64,000 nt of DNA from Dermacentor variabilis (taxonomy: Eukaryota > Arthropoda > Arachnida > Ixodida > Ixodidae): the NCBI RefSeq assembly GCF_050947875.1, contig NC_134569.1, forward strand, positions 21,861,631-21,925,630, read 5' to 3'. The position numbers were made by a program, and so were the translations under genes. Positions 12,301 through 60,300 of the stretch are shown piece after piece. The notes beneath the pieces were generated by a model. The model did no database searches. It was not told the DNA's origin and saw only the letters and a list, made by a program, of their open reading frames with translations. The stretch's first letter is position 1, and every line of letters starts with the position of its first letter.

Positions 12301-14350
12301 ACACCGAGTCACTGATGAAAAAATATTTACAAGCTTTCCACGCCCATACTTATTTCTTAATTTAGACCTCGATTTAGGCTGCAATAGTGACATAATTTTG
12401 CTGCCTCAGAAGTGTGTGTGCTGATTTTCGTATCGCTACTCATTTTTCTCCACCCTATCTCTTTAAATCTATTTTCTTTTACCTCTGTGCAGGGTAACAA
12501 ACCAGAATTGTTTCTGGTTAACCTGCCTGCCTTTCCTCTCTTTCTCTCGGCTTATTACTAGCCAATGACCATGAGGACAGAGTTCTATACTGTATATATT
12601 TGATTTTTATTAAATATCTATCTTCAATGTTGCTATACAAGTTGGAAAAGACAGCATATGGACGAGCGCACAGATGTTTCTTTCAACCTGCCGTCAGTGT
12701 GAAGCGAACTGATATTATTGCAATAAAGGAAAAAAAAGGAGAGGTCAGTCAATCATCCTAATCAAGTGCTCCCACGGATATGGTGCAAGAGTCCCAGCTG
12801 AGGTCTTGTAGGAACCCCATTTCGTGTGCCACTATGCACCTTCATGCGATTTGGTGCCCAGATGTGGCTCGGAAACTGTCCACTCAAGTATTTAACATTT
12901 TCAAAAAGCAACGTCTTCCTCCGGCGGAAAGCTTCGGCGTGTTGTGACACTGCGGGGGATGAACTGTTCGAAGTGAACGAAACCACAAAGAGCCTGGAGT
13001 GCCTCAACTCCGAAGAATCTGCACAATGGAGAAAAACGGCCATTGACTGCAAACATGCGTGGCCAAGCTGCAGAATCCACAGCGAAGTTTTCTCACTGAC
13101 TGTGACCGTGGAATCGGTTAAAACGGTGCAAACCATTGGAGTTATGCCGACTTCAGCCGTTTCCTAAATCTCAAAGGGCTCCATAACTGGCCCAAATAGT
13201 AAGGCGGATGCAAGTAAGTTGAGTGCAGTTCCAGACAGCATGCAAGGAATTTTAAACCCCCTTGAAGCGCTCATAAAAGATGCTGGGCAAAAGTGCCAAA
13301 ACGCAGATTAAATGTCTGTTGAGTAAATATACACTGGAGGGAAAAAGATATCAAGCTGGAATGACAGCAACAATCAGGTGATGCTTTTAACGAGAAAATG
13401 GAGATCACCTAATCCTTCAGTCAATATCTGAAGCCAGAATGGTAGCCCTAGCAAAGGCAAGAAGACAAGTTTCAGAAAGAGCGGACTAAATTGACACAAA
13501 AGTGAAAGACCTGAGCTGAAGCTACGTTTGTAATTCTAGAGCAGCTTTACGTGCTCCCGGCTATATACAGTAACACTATATAATTATATATGATGCACCA
13601 GCATCGAGGCACTCATATAATTAATTCGTGGGAAGCAGCTAGTTGACGCCACACAATTTGGGACCATACGTCAGGGCAAACTGCTAGTTACTTAAAGCAT
13701 TCTATTCGAAGAGAAATAACAACCGAGTCTCGCAGATTTGTGTGTGTTTGTTGCACAAAAGTACAAAATCAGGGCAAGAAAAAAAGAACAATGATAAGTC
13801 GTGCGTGATGTACAAAGTGGCATCATCATCGCCACGGTTCTAGCAGGAAATTCTAAAAGTCTGGCATGCATTTTCGCAAGCCGCAGGCCCCCACGCCTTG
13901 CGGGCCAATGAAGATTATGCCCGAGGGGCCATCACATGCTCGTCACAAGATCCTTCCAACGCAGGCTGCCAGGCTAGCCCGACTTTTTTATTTGCCCTTT
14001 AATGTCCCTTTAAGCAGATAGTACATCGACGTTTGACATTACCGTCCTCTGTTCTAGGTGACGGCCAATGACATTAAAACTGGGGTTAGAATTTTATTAT
14101 ATTATTATTGTACTGCCGGATTTTGTTGTTTTCCAGCACATATAAAAAAGGACAAAAGCTGTGACATCTTTCTTGAACTAATTTTTGGAATTTAAACAAA
14201 GGTCGTGGAAGAGGAGGTGTTTACAAAAAATCCACCCTCTATTATTTCCAGCATATCAGCTAAGCATTGTGCATCTACCTAGTAGACTTTCACCCAAGTG
14301 TCACTTTGATAAAATAATAATAAATTAATAATAATAACAACAACAACAGC

Positions 14351-14389
<39 letters not shown>

Positions 14390-15091
14390 CTTGTATGTGA
14401 AAATGAACAGTGATACACAAATGTCAAAAATCATATGAACATTCATAATGACCCTACAGGCAGTTATTTGAAACTTGAACATGCTAAATATCCACTGACA
14501 GCCACATACAAAATTATAGCTGCATGCAGAACTATAGGTGCATATGCATTGCTTATCTGACTCAAACACGTTTGCTGAATTAATCCATTTAAGCAATATC
14601 AGACATGAGTGAACTATAATTACATCAATAAAAACATGTCTCGATCATCTGTCCATGTATTCAGAAGCGAATCTGTGCACTCAGCAAAGAAGCAAGCGAT
14701 TCCTTTTCATAGCTAATAATGTCACAGGAGGAAACCCCCAAGGATTCTCAAGTCAATGCATAGGCAGTTCAAGGATGGCCCAACCAGTTTGACAAAGCTA
14801 CAATGGGTCAATGAAGACACACCAGTACACCTCTTCTCAATGCAAATTGGATTTTGGAAGGAGATACTTGCTCATCAGTGCTCACACGACACAGCGGAAC
14901 CTTTGTTATGGTGCTGATCTTGCTTTATCAGGCATTCCATGCTTAAAACACATGTGCAAAACTCTCGGTGCTTGAGCACCACCTGCATCATAGTTTGTCT
15001 GCTACTTGAACAGCTGCAGCAGCAGCAGAAATTTCTAAGTAGTGCTCTCCCAAGCACTCAAGGCAGGTATCTTTAATGTAAACTTGGGCAC
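9303..15091. other. unc-13 downstream intron, mostly unassigned
   Basis: No exon recognised over 5.8 kb. Contents noted: a foldback-family relic around 11443-11640 (AGCTGGGCTAGTTGGCTCG … GTGTCTGTGTGTTCGCGCTA), a frame pair at 12762-13167 open on both strands without family match, a short TTAATGTCCCTTTAA-like relic of a TIR element near 13999-14013, and the AAT microsatellite at 14340-14390. Confidence 0.45.
14341..14391. repeat. (AAT)n microsatellite
   Basis: Runs of AAC then about 13 AAT units; poly-Ile frames across it are artefacts. Confidence 0.9.
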
Positions 15092-49649
<34,558 letters not shown>

Positions 49650-51589
49650 CTGCACGATGACAGAGGAAAGCAGGTGCAAATGAGCAATGAAAAAGTTGTC
49701 AGGGTAATTCCTACAACCCAGCAAACCATAAATATCTAATGGATGTACCACAAAAGACCAAATATCCAAGACATTTAATGAGATACGTTCCACTAGTACA
49801 TGGCAGTCAAGGGTCATCCAAAGGACGTCAAATGTCTTGTGATTTGGACATCTCTTACACATCCAAAGCTTCCGCACATTGATCGTACATTGTGCAATGT
49901 GACTAGATGAACGCACCATGCCACAGAAATACAAGCAAATTGTCTCTAATGCCTAACAATGAGATCCTAGGAAAGGAAAAATCCCACTATTGTCTGTTCC
50001 AGCACTGAACTGGGCATTTACTTTGCTTTTCCCCATCATGTGCATGTTCGACATGCTGCGAGATGCAATTTACAGCAACGTACTGCGAGATATTTTGCAA
50101 TTCTTCCTGAATTGCAAAATATCCATCTGTTCATCTTGAAAAGATTCAAGTTGAAGTATTAAAGCCTAGAATTTCATTTATGACCGCATTTATTTTTTGT
50201 AATGCAATTATCAGTAGCAATTTGCACGACCTCTGCACATACTGCGGGACATCGTGCTTCAAAAGCCAAAGCTTTCGGTTTCTGTTATGTCATTTTTTTT
50301 CTCCTACACAAACACTTTCTTTTTCAATTATATCTATTAGTAGACTGTTAAAAATATGTAATCTTTAACTTGCTGATATATTTGGACAGATTGTAAAGAA
50401 GAAAGATGCCTGAACTCGAAATATCTTTGACTTCACATCGCCACGGATATCAAATCAGCATGCACCTTGACGCAAGTGCAAGGTAATTTATCACCCACGA
50501 GCAGCATGAAGTGTGCTTCATTGATGTGTCTTTTCAACTTTTGTTTGGTTGACTGTGGCCCAAGTATGTATATACTAGGAAGAACTAGCTGTACCATTGC
50601 ATACTGAAATTTAGCGCTGTGCTTCTGATTGCCATTTGTGGTACAATTGTTTGCCTTGTGGTGCGCTTATAGAAACGTCCTTAGGGTAACATTTTGGTAG
50701 TTTGCTTTCAGACATGTTTGTATTGCTCGGTTTCTAGTGCGCCACTTCAAGTGTAAGAGATATTTCTCATTTGCAATGCTTATCTCATGGTCTCTAGCAG
50801 CATTATGCTTTTGGCACTTCCGTGGTGTCAGAAGCTGCCTAAGCAAGTTGCTTATCAAGATGAACATTCTGTCTCAGGATTCTGCTTGTGTGGATTTTCT
50901 TTTAGTATGCATTTTTAAAGATAGCTAGAAAGTGCTGGCTTTCTACCCTGAATCTCATGGCCCCAGAAGCAGCTGCTGGCATGCAGGCCATACCCTTTTC
51001 GACATTCATTAGTATGCTATTATTACCTCCTACTAATCAGTTTTAATCTTTTAAGTATAACTGTGGCATTGTGACTGCTAGCCATTTTCTGAACATTGAC
51101 ATCCTTTTCTCTTTGCTTTTGTTTTAGTCAAGTTGAATTTTAAAGAATTTTTTATTGACATTCTTTTTTTTTTAGATCCGCCTTTAACCTGTCTGTGCAC
51201 AGCTATAACTTGCAATGAATATTTTCATACATGTGCATGGCTGGGTGCCAATCAATCTTGCAATAAAGCTTTATCAATAGCATAAATAAAAAGTAATGTT
51301 GATATGGCACTGTAGGTCTCACGTGTGTGCTTTACCTAGTGCTTACTGAACTCACTTTTTTCATGTAGCCATTGCAGGATTTGTAATAATTCATAAGGAT
51401 CCAAACACATCTACGATGTTGTGAGCCCAGTTTCCACATTTTGATGAGCGCTAGGACTATATATAAAAGTTGACAGTCACTTTAGCATACGCTAAAGAGA
51501 CGGAAAGCAGAAGCCTGAGCACTCACGAGACATTAATTAAATTACTTGTCATTGTCATTCGAGTGCATTTCCTATTACTTGTTTTCTCC

Positions 51590-52260
51590 CACCAAAGATC
51601 GGGGGTTTGAGTGCCCTAACTTTACCTTTATTATCTGTGCCTTAATTAAATTTGACCTAATTAACATTGGCGGTCATGGGTTCACTTTGTCGTAATTAAC
51701 ACCAAATGTTGTGGGTTCGACTCCCACCAAAGATTGAGGGTTGGAGTGTCTTAATTAACTACATTAATTAAGTGTGCCTTAGTTAACTTTGCTGTAATTA
51801 ACACAAAATGTCATGGGTTCGAATGACTTCACTAAACGTATACTAATTAACTTTGCCTTAATTAAGACCAATGGTAGTGGGTTCGACTCTCAACTTTCAC
51901 CATGTCAATTGGAAACAAACTTCGAGATATGGCCAGTTTGCCCATGCCTCCATGTTGGGTCATGGGTACGAGTGCCTTAACTTTGCCTCAACACCAAAGG
52001 TAGTGTGTTTGACTCCCACCAAAGGACAAGGGTTCAACTCCTACCAAGGGTCATATGTTCCACTCTCAACCTTCACAACGTCAATTGGAATCATACTTGG
52101 AGATATGGCTGGTTTGCCCATATCTCCAAGTGGGTTTGACTCCCACCAAAGGATGTGGGTTAGAGTGTCCTATGAACTCTATGTTATGAAGTGTGCCTTA
52201 ATTCGCTTCACCCTATTTAACACCAAAGGTCAAGGGTTCGTGGCCCAATTTTGGTGCCTT
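51590..52260 (+). repeat. degenerate satellite with B-box-like words
   Basis: Irregular tandem copies of phrases like CACCAAAGGT…GGGTTCGACTCCCACC followed by GTGCCTTAATTAACTTTGCC. The GGGTTCGACTCCC-type word recurs about seven times (for example near 51713, 51819, 51879, 52007, 52033, 52133, 52232) with decay. A 57-bp piece (TCAATTGGAAACAAACTTCG…) recurs at 51896 and 52073. Confidence 0.8.
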
Positions 52261-53639
52261 AAGACTGGACAATGGATTTTCCTATCCACAAGCCATTTAA
52301 TGATTTCGACTTAATAAGAAAGATACCTCATGACTGTTGAAATTTATATTTTGACATTTACATGTTAATAAAACATTTCAAACAAGGTCACCAGCTACTT
52401 GCTTACAATGGTGGTAACTGTAGCATTAGTGTGCCTGAGCAGATGTACCACTGAGGGCAAATGAAATGTGAAAAGCAGAGCATGTGGCCAAAGGCATAAT
52501 TAAAGGTACAGTATGTGTCATCGGCCAGTCATTGTGCACATGCGTGGGCATGTGGTTCTTGCACAAAGTGCAGCACTGCTCGCCCTACTACAATAAATGT
52601 CACCCTTATTTTGTCCGAAAGTTGTTTTCTCATCTCTCTGTCGCAGTGCCAATCTGACCTGGCAGTGCACTCTTATGGTGGCGAGCGCCATTACCCCAGC
52701 TGTAGCACGATAAACCTGGCATGCACTCAGTTTCCTAATGTCCATTGCTTTGCTCTTGTCACCACCATCAAAGCTGCCAGTGTCTAATCATAATTTAAAG
52801 AGCACCAAAAATGTATTGCACTGGAGGAGCAACAACAGTGCTAGCCACTTTAACAGTAATATCAGACAGGAATGGCACTGCAATGGCAGGGTGACAATAC
52901 AAGCTTCAAACAAAATACAGGTGATGTAATCGCACTAGGACAAGCAACCTTGCATTCTGCGTTGAAACCACATGCACACGCATGTATACAATGACGGCTG
53001 ACCGATGCCGCACACAGTGTTCAGTTATGCTTCGATCACACACTCTGCTGTTCGCATTTCATTAGTATTCGATACTACATCTGCTGTGGCATTTGCAGTT
53101 ATGCAGCTCACTACAGCATGAACAGGCACCATCCATTAGATGTTCTATGAACCTCCTGTATCCTTAGAAGGAACATCTATTAGAGATCACTTATGTCCAG
53201 CTGTGACATCCTTTTAACGTAACAGCAACGTGATCTGGATGGGACTTAGATTATCCATAGTACGTATTTGTAATGTTGTTTGGAAAAATATAGATATCTG
53301 TAGGCTCTGTGCAATGTCTAAAACATGATGTTCTACGGACATCTATGTGACACGGATAGTTCACTGAGAACATGATGCCATCACACATCAAGACTGTTTG
53401 CAGCGAGTGCCTATGTCAAATCAATATACTGACATGTAAAATGCACAAGCCTTTGGCTATGTCCAAAAAAGGTGAAACGCAATTTAACATAAAAATGCAT
53501 AACATACAATGGGGCATGTACTATTGTGCATGACCTCCAGAGACAAAGTAAACGGATGTGTGGAAGTTGATAGGTAGTTCATATCCTACACTACAATATC
53601 TGAGGTTATGAAATGGAAGGGTTATGCAAAGTTGCCTAC

Positions 53640-53975
53640 CCCTTCTGATTTCACACATATCCACCACTAATCGGCATCACCAAGAGCACACTCACTTTCA
53701 AAGTGACACACAGTGCAGTCATATCTTCTGTGGGTGCAATGAAATGACCAAGCACTTCCTTTGCAAGTGCCCTCATTTCAACCAGCAAACGGCAGAGCAC
53801 TCCTCCACACTAGACCAGCTGGACAAAAGTCCTCTCAAAGAAAGCAAAATTCTTGGCCATTGGCCTACACAGACATCAGTGCAAGCCACTATGACAGTGC
53901 TGCTGCGTTACCTAAAGGGTGGTGGATTTGTGACAAATTGTGACTGTGCAACACTGCACGGAGAGTGACGCTGCA
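53640..53975 (+). mobile_element. LINE C-terminal fragment
   Basis: Reads NEMTKHFLCKCPHFNQQTAE, then LDQLDKSPLKESKILGHWPT and LLRYLKGGGF. The HFLCKCPHF zinc-like block and the short tail are the C-terminal end of LINEs whose related ends are seen at 1352 and 7031. Only the last 110 codons remain. Confidence 0.75.
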
Positions 53976-54034
53976 TGTCTCAGTGGGACAGGGGCAATTT
54001 TATAATTTTCATTCTTTCATACATTTCCTTATTT

Positions 54035-54690
54035 TTTATTTATTTGTTTGTTTGTTTGATCGTTCGGTCATTAATTAATTAATTAATTCATACCTCAAAT
54101 ACCCCATTTGGGGTTTTACATGAGGGGTGGGCATATCTAGGTCATATTTTCAATGAATGCCTTGAACGATGAATGACTGGAGTGCTGCACCGCTTCAGCA
54201 GATAGATGATTCCAGTCTTTCACTGTTTGAATGAAGAAAGAGTTCAGATGTGCGGAGGCACAGGCTGAAGGGGGATAAACAGCCTTTGAATGGCTGTGAC
54301 GGGATGAAGTGCGATGTGCAAGATTGATGTTGGTCTGGTGAAGCAGTGAGTGATAGAACTTGTAAAAGAGACAGTCTTGCTGTTTTGCAGTGGTGCTCGA
54401 GGGTTGGAAGGTTCAGAGATGACTTGAGTATAATGACGCTAGAGTGGTAAGAGTAGCCGGAGTGAATGAGCCTTGCTGCATGATTCTGTATGGATTTCAG
54501 TGCTGTTGCTAAGTTAGCTTGGCATGGGTCCCACACTGAGCATGCATATTCCAGTTTGGGTCAAACAAGTGTTAAGTATGCTAGTAGTTTTACTGAAGGG
54601 GGAGCAAGATGTAGATTACGGCGCAGGTAGAATAGAACATGATTGACATTATTGCCATTGCTGTAAATGTGTGAGGACCAACCGAGGTTA
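54035..54690 (-). mobile_element. LINE 3' fragment with RT end and 3' UTR
   Basis: Minus strand from 54680 reads NHVLFYLRRNLHLAPPSVKL, then LAYLTL, a stop, PKLEYACSVWDP, ANLATALKSIQNHAARLIHS and more to about 54195. These are the thumb-region words of a non-LTR reverse transcriptase. The 3' UTR (complement of CCCCATTTGGGGTTTTACATG at 54102) and a TTAA-type tail with AAACAAACAAATAAATAA follow. 5'-truncated. Confidence 0.82.
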
Positions 54691-54723
54691 CTGGACAAGT
54701 TCTTTCATACCCCTTTTCCTCTT

Positions 54724-54829
54724 GAAAGGAAAAATTAACATCCACCTGACTGGTAGCGCAAAGCTACAAAAGAAATGGCTTCCTTTGAAGCTTCGTGCTA
54801 CAAGTTGGGTGGATGTTAATTTTCCTTTC
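54724..54829. repeat. foldback without tRNA core, related to 45328
   Basis: Arms GAAAGGAAAAATTAACATCC and GGATGTTAATTTTCCTTTC with inner similarity (GGTAGCGCAAAGC/GCTTCGTGCTAC). The words ATCCACC and GTAGC link it to the elements at 38230 and 45328, with TTAAC in place of GAGAC. Confidence 0.7.
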
Positions 54830-55935
54830 ATAAACCTTTCTCCAGCTTGCGATCATTCTCGGAACTGATTTGCCCTTTTCCACTTCTGCAGCCAACCGGA
54901 GATATCCTCTGGCTAACCTCTTGCTTTCATCTAAGTGGAACACTAAAACTAATCCGGTGGAGTACCTCTACAAAAGTTCAGTTGCATTTAATATGGTAGA
55001 GAAAGGTTGGTTACTAGCGGAGAAAATGAAAAAAAAATAACATTAGATTTTTCAGTGTAGTGATCCTATTTTTTTTTCAGCTTCACTGCAATACAGTTGT
55101 GTCCTACACAGGAGCTTATGTGCCATACAATTAAGCCCACGAAGATAGGAAAGGGGCACTGTAACGGGACCAAGAAAGTGTTCCCTACATCTGTGTATGC
55201 ACCGTCTGCAATCCCAGAACAAACACTGAGATATCTAATAAGCTAAATCTAGACGTCTAATCAGAATAAAGGAATTGGTACGGCACTATCTTTTGTTTAT
55301 ACTTTCTCTAGTCACTGCAATATCTACACTTTTAATTTGCACATTGTTTTAGGTTTGTGTTCTTCTCACGAGCTTCCTACATACACAAAGGCAGCTGCAT
55401 CATGCTTCGCTATTCATTAACCTCTTTGTATTTTGGTCATTTAGTTAAGAGCTTGAACTAAATACTGGACTCATTCTTCCACAGATCAAGTAATTAATTC
55501 AGATATACAGTAGTTATTATTCATATGAGTTTGCAGTCACTTCCCTGAAAAACATCTCTTAAATATTCGACTTGGAAATATTTGCCCCAAATCACTATTC
55601 ACTTCGAATTGTTTTTGAATTCAAAATGCAATATTCAAACATGCCTAGCATACAGGTTTATATACCACACCTAATTCCTTTTTATGTAATAAGAAAATAC
55701 CAGAATTCTTTTTCTTTTTTTGATATTTTTTGCAACCAGTAAGAACAAAAAGCAGTGAGGCAGAATTTGATTCACAACCCCCTTCCAACTAACTAGTGCA
55801 AAAGGTAGAAAATAAACTATCATCCTTACAATCATTGAATTCTGCCAACGAATAAGCAGTACTGGAAAGTGATGTTTGGCCTAAATACTTAATTACATGC
55901 ATGTTAGGATGGATAGTTGGGCGTGTTGGTTAAGC

Positions 55936-56048
55936 ATGATCTGAAGTGAAGGCGCTAAAACGATGGTGGACAAAGAAGGAACACACAGGTGCCCTGTGTG
56001 TGTTCCTTCTTCGTCCACCGTCGTTTTAGTGCCTTCACTTCAGATCAT
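55936..56048. repeat. hairpin foldback, about 53-bp arms
   Basis: Arms 55936-55988 and 55994-56048 are about 94% complementary (ATGATCTGAAGTGAAGGCGC at the left end); spacer is five bases. Contains GGACAAAGAAGGAACACACA. Confidence 0.9.
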
Positions 56049-57300
56049 ACATACATGTATTACGGAGTCTCGCACGCATATGGTAGAAATACTTTACGGT
56101 CCAATATCATTAGGTTGTTTTTTTACACTGCACTAATAAATATATCAATACTAAACAGAACTTGAGCATTTATGCTTTACAAGTGAAAAAAAAACAATGC
56201 CTTTTAGATGTTGCTACAGCTATTCATGTTCATCACGTCCACATGCACAAAACCTATGCTGTCAGTAGCGCCACGTTTTTCTCCCTTTTACTCGATTCTA
56301 CCCTGTATGCCCACTTGCCCTCCTTACCATAAGGCCTATTTCATTTACTGCTGCACTTAGCTGAACATTTACTTTCTGAAATTTATATGCAATTTGGCCT
56401 CTCAACTTATTACTTTCAATGTTCAAACAAATCCTACCGGCTTCTCAATAATAAAGTTCACAATAAACTCCATGACCAGCAAGTAACAAAGGAAAGAGCA
56501 ATGGTAGTTAAAGTTGTCTGCAAGACCAGTTATGTATTAATTTACTGTATTTCATAAAAATTGTGAAAGCGAGATCCTTATAAAGTTTGCACTTATTTTA
56601 GGGTTCAGTGCATCAAATTGTTACATATTTTTTCAATCTTTACATGTCAACAAGGTTATATTTATTTGTACAGCCACTTGCTAGCATATGGTAAGATGCC
56701 TTATGTACTGTTTGTTTAACAGTGTACGACAATGTGCATGCTATAGAGCACTGAAAGAAAGAAAAGCAAATATGCAGGGACGATCCCGAGTTCATTTCTA
56801 CAGTTAGGTAATACCATATTCACCAGTCCAAAATGTGAATCTTTTGTAACGAGCATGAAGCATATGCTTCCCTACAACTGAGTTATGACTTTCATCAATA
56901 AAACAAAGCTCACATGCACTAAAGAATTAGCCCGAGTTTGGGGACAGATTTTCTGTTACATATACAAAATATCATTCAGAAGAAAAAGCGTAACACTAAT
57001 AATATAATGAAGGAATGCATGTCTCCTGAAGAATTGATATAAATATACACAAAGAGTTCACGTGAGCCTATCGTGACCACATTTTTTAGCATATTGAGCT
57101 CAAACAATGTCATTGCTGAATAATATGTATGGTATCAGAACATTCAGTTTTAAGAAAAATATATAGTTCATGGCATTCCAAATGTGCTCTTCAGGTGTTC
57201 GGTGTCTCTGCATATATGTTTTTTAATCTGCAAAAATGAGCAACTGTCCAGTTTTTTGCTACTGAAACAAAAATTCCAACTGAAGGATACAACTGTATCT

Positions 57301-59300
57301 TCAAGTCAAGTTTATTGCAACAGTCATGTTGGAGTTACATGGTAATAGTATTACAGCTATTACACCTCTGGACTTGTGTGGTGTCTCGATTAGAGCATTT
57401 AATGGGCCTGATTTCTTGGGCCGGGCCCGCTTTATGAAGCCCAAGCCTAGCCCGGGCACATGCCCGAGCCCAGCATGGGCCCATAGTTCCAAGCCCAGGC
57501 CCGCTCCAGGCCCTTGTTACTAGGTCTGGGCTCTTTTTACTAGGTTTGGGCCCTTGTTACTAAGCCCGGGCCCAGCCCGGGCTCAGGCGTTCATTACTAA
57601 GCTTAGCCATGACCCACGTGTGCAGGACCAGGCCAAGCCTGTAAGTAAAAAATAGATATTTTTTACTGCGATAGCAATTATATGGACACCCCAGGCGCAT
57701 TTCTGCCGTCAGCACTGCCGTCGCCATGAGGTTCCGTATGAGTGAAAGCGCGAGAGGGTGAGCCAGCGAATACGGTTCAATCTCGGGTGCGCGAGTGAGG
57801 AACGCGGCCCGGATGTGTGCCCTCTCCTGTGGCATGCGAGGCAGGGGGATGACGCGAGGGAGGAGGGGCGTTCTTTTTCGGCAGCTGCTACGGTGCCTCG
57901 ACGTCCTTCTTGCGTACGGAGTGGACACAACTGCGGCATCTACTATGGCATTGGCCATGCGAATGGATGCTGCAGTAGATGCCTTTGGCGGACACCATAA
58001 GGACACGTTGCTGGCACTCGTGTGTCTCGAAAGCGGCCTGCGACATGGCTAAAGTGCACGCCCGCAAGGGCCTCATCTTCAATGTGGTCTGCGATATTTG
58101 CAGAGTGCGTGTAGTGCCGGTAGCTTTGTATGCGCTGTGCTTTCTACATTTCGTACGCATTGAAGCGACGGATGTACGGAGGTAAATTGGCTCGAGGCTG
58201 CTGCCGTGATTCCTAACTTCATCTTTTTCATAGACAGTTTCTGCTGTCATCAAGCGAAGTGTGTTGATGTTTACCTGTGTGCGCCTGAGACCGTGCTGGT
58301 TAATTTACTTAAAACACATTGACAAGCTAGTTGGTTTGAATCCATGATAGAATTTGCAAGCGCGACTGAACAAGGACGTAGAAAGAAGCAGACACACAAA
58401 GACAGCGCTGTCTTCGTGTGTCTGTTTTTTTCTATGTCCTCATTGAATCATGCTTACGCATTCTATCATTGTTAATTTAGTTAGTAAGCGAATGTTTAGA
58501 AGTTTATATGGCTGATAAAACTACTATCCTTACTTCGTACAGCTATCCACTAATTTGCGATCACAATCGGTGCTTTGCCTTTCAGGCCGAATAGAGAATT
58601 TTTTACTTACAGACTGTACCGTATGTGTCAGCCTCATCTTCTTAAGGTCTAATTAGCTGCAGTGTATAAGCAATAAAAGACCGAAATCTTTGTTTCTCCC
58701 ATGGGAACATCAGTGATCTGGCCCATAGCCTGTGCTATTATTTTTCTGCTGGTGCACGCACATTTACTTTGATCGTACGATTTGGTCCTATGAGGTCATT
58801 TAGCAAGTGGATATATATGCATATATATACAAACAGGCAAATTCCCGAGCATACATCATAAAGTAATCGCACAAGTAGAAAAAGACACCTTTTGCGTTAG
58901 CATTAAAACAATACAATAGTACCAAGATTCGTAACAGTGCAATCGCAAAGGCAGTAACAGGGAAATGATTTGAACAGCGTTTTTTTTTTTAATTTACTTT
59001 TCCTTACGCGACAACAATGTTCGTTTTTGTGGAAAAGAAACAAATTAGAACTTCATCTGTTTTTCTATTTTCTAAAGTATATTAACAGCCAACTCTGGCA
59101 CATGTTACTTATTCAGCTTGGCACAGAATGCCTTCAACCCTGCAATGCATAATGTTTACGTGTACTTGAGGGTGTACTTAGGCCCTTTAATGAGTGGGCC
59201 CGAGTCTGGCCCAGGCTCCGACCTCATGCCCAAGCGTGGCCCTGCCGAAGAATGCTATGGATAGGCCAGGCCCATGCAGTGCCTTAGTCTCAATAATCTC
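57301..59300. other. GC-rich repeat block, probably an old transposon
   Basis: Both ends carry clusters of GGGCCCGGGC-like words (57395-57600 and 59185-59280), each next to TTTAATGGGCC or CCTTTAATGAGTGGGCC. Inside, 57665-58240 is CpG-rich with frames open on both strands (up to 148 codons) but no recognisable protein; its start resembles a common tick repeat (GCGATAGCAATTATATGGAC). Class unknown. Confidence 0.4.
58344..58469. repeat. hairpin foldback, 63-bp arms
   Basis: Arms 58344-58406 and 58407-58469 meet at GACAGCGCTGTC with no spacer and are about 80% complementary. Outer end ATGATAGAAT; inner word GCAGACACACAAAGACAGC. Confidence 0.85.
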
Positions 59301-60130
59301 ATGTCAGCTTGGGCAAATGGATTAGAGACGCTTAAATAAGGTCATGTATGTCGGCTTCCTATTACTTAAACTTTGTTTAATACTACTTTTTCTATAATGT
59401 GAATTTAATCGACAGCTCTGAAAAGCATCCATGTTTTCTGTTCCCTTCCACTCCCCCCCACAAAGAAAAGAACTTATTAGGGGATTAAATATTGGATATT
59501 GTACAACTTGAACTAAGGTGCCTTGTCATTGCTCAGTTTATAGATGCTACCAGTCACACCAAAAGAGCTGACCTTCAAACAAGTGTGAAGCTTTCAAGCC
59601 ACCAATTGTGAGACACAACCTCCAATGCAGTAGGGTTTCGCACTAATATTCAATAATGCCAATGTGGAAAACACAGTTCAGTTGTTGTATGGCAAAAGTA
59701 CGAGTCTGTGCTTGTGAGCCAAGCGTGCAAGCCATAGAGCAACAAAGAAAGCCTAAATTTTGCCTGCACCATGTCAAAGGTGCATCCTCAATACAAGAGT
59801 GGCAATAATGAGAAGCTTTGGGAACCACATTCAACAATAGAAAATTTGTAAACAGCACTTCATCTTACGGAACAATACTTGATGCATGCAGGTAATGGAA
59901 ACTCAGCTTTGCATATCAACTTCACAAGACCTTAAACAGCATCTACTAGAATATACAGGTGCAGACCACCATAAGTGGGCATATACACGAAATAAATATA
60001 TTATTCAAGGTGTGTTCTGACCACTTAGTTTAATTCAAGCCTTGCGTAAGTCAAGCTTATTTTACATATCCTGCTGGGGTTCAATTACTGAAGCAGGCTG
60101 AGGCCAATCATTACTGTTGCTATAAAAACA

Positions 60131-60300
60131 GACATGCTCCAGCACATAAGCAAAATGAAAAGAGGTGCAGAAACAAAAAGACGACAGCTGAAAAATGAAA
60201 AGAGGTGCAGAGACAAAAGGATGACAGCTCTTGCCTTTTCTTTCATGCTTTTGTCTCTACACCACTTCTCATTTTTTTTATGTGCTGGAACATGCCTGTC
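60131..60300. repeat. hairpin foldback with an internal tandem duplication
   Basis: Outer arms GACATGCTCCAGCACATAA and TTATGTGCTGGAACATGCCT are inverted. The left arm contains a near-40-bp tandem duplication of AAATGAAAAGAGGTGCAG…ACAAAA…GACAGCT. Confidence 0.75.

Noticed and set aside
12762..13167. Overlapping frames of 113-124 codons as a gene
   Set aside because: Open on both strands, no family resemblance, no splice context. Possibly an old repeat; not supported.
51590..52260. tRNA gene cluster
   Set aside because: Only B-box-like words recur; no A boxes, stems or anticodon arms accompany them.
54195..54536. 113-codon frame as a host gene
   Set aside because: Its sequence is the thumb region of a LINE reverse transcriptase with a LINE 3' end next to it.
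57560..58253. Frames of 120-148 codons in CpG-rich DNA as host genes
   Set aside because: Arg/Ala-rich, open in several frames at once, and inside a probable transposon.
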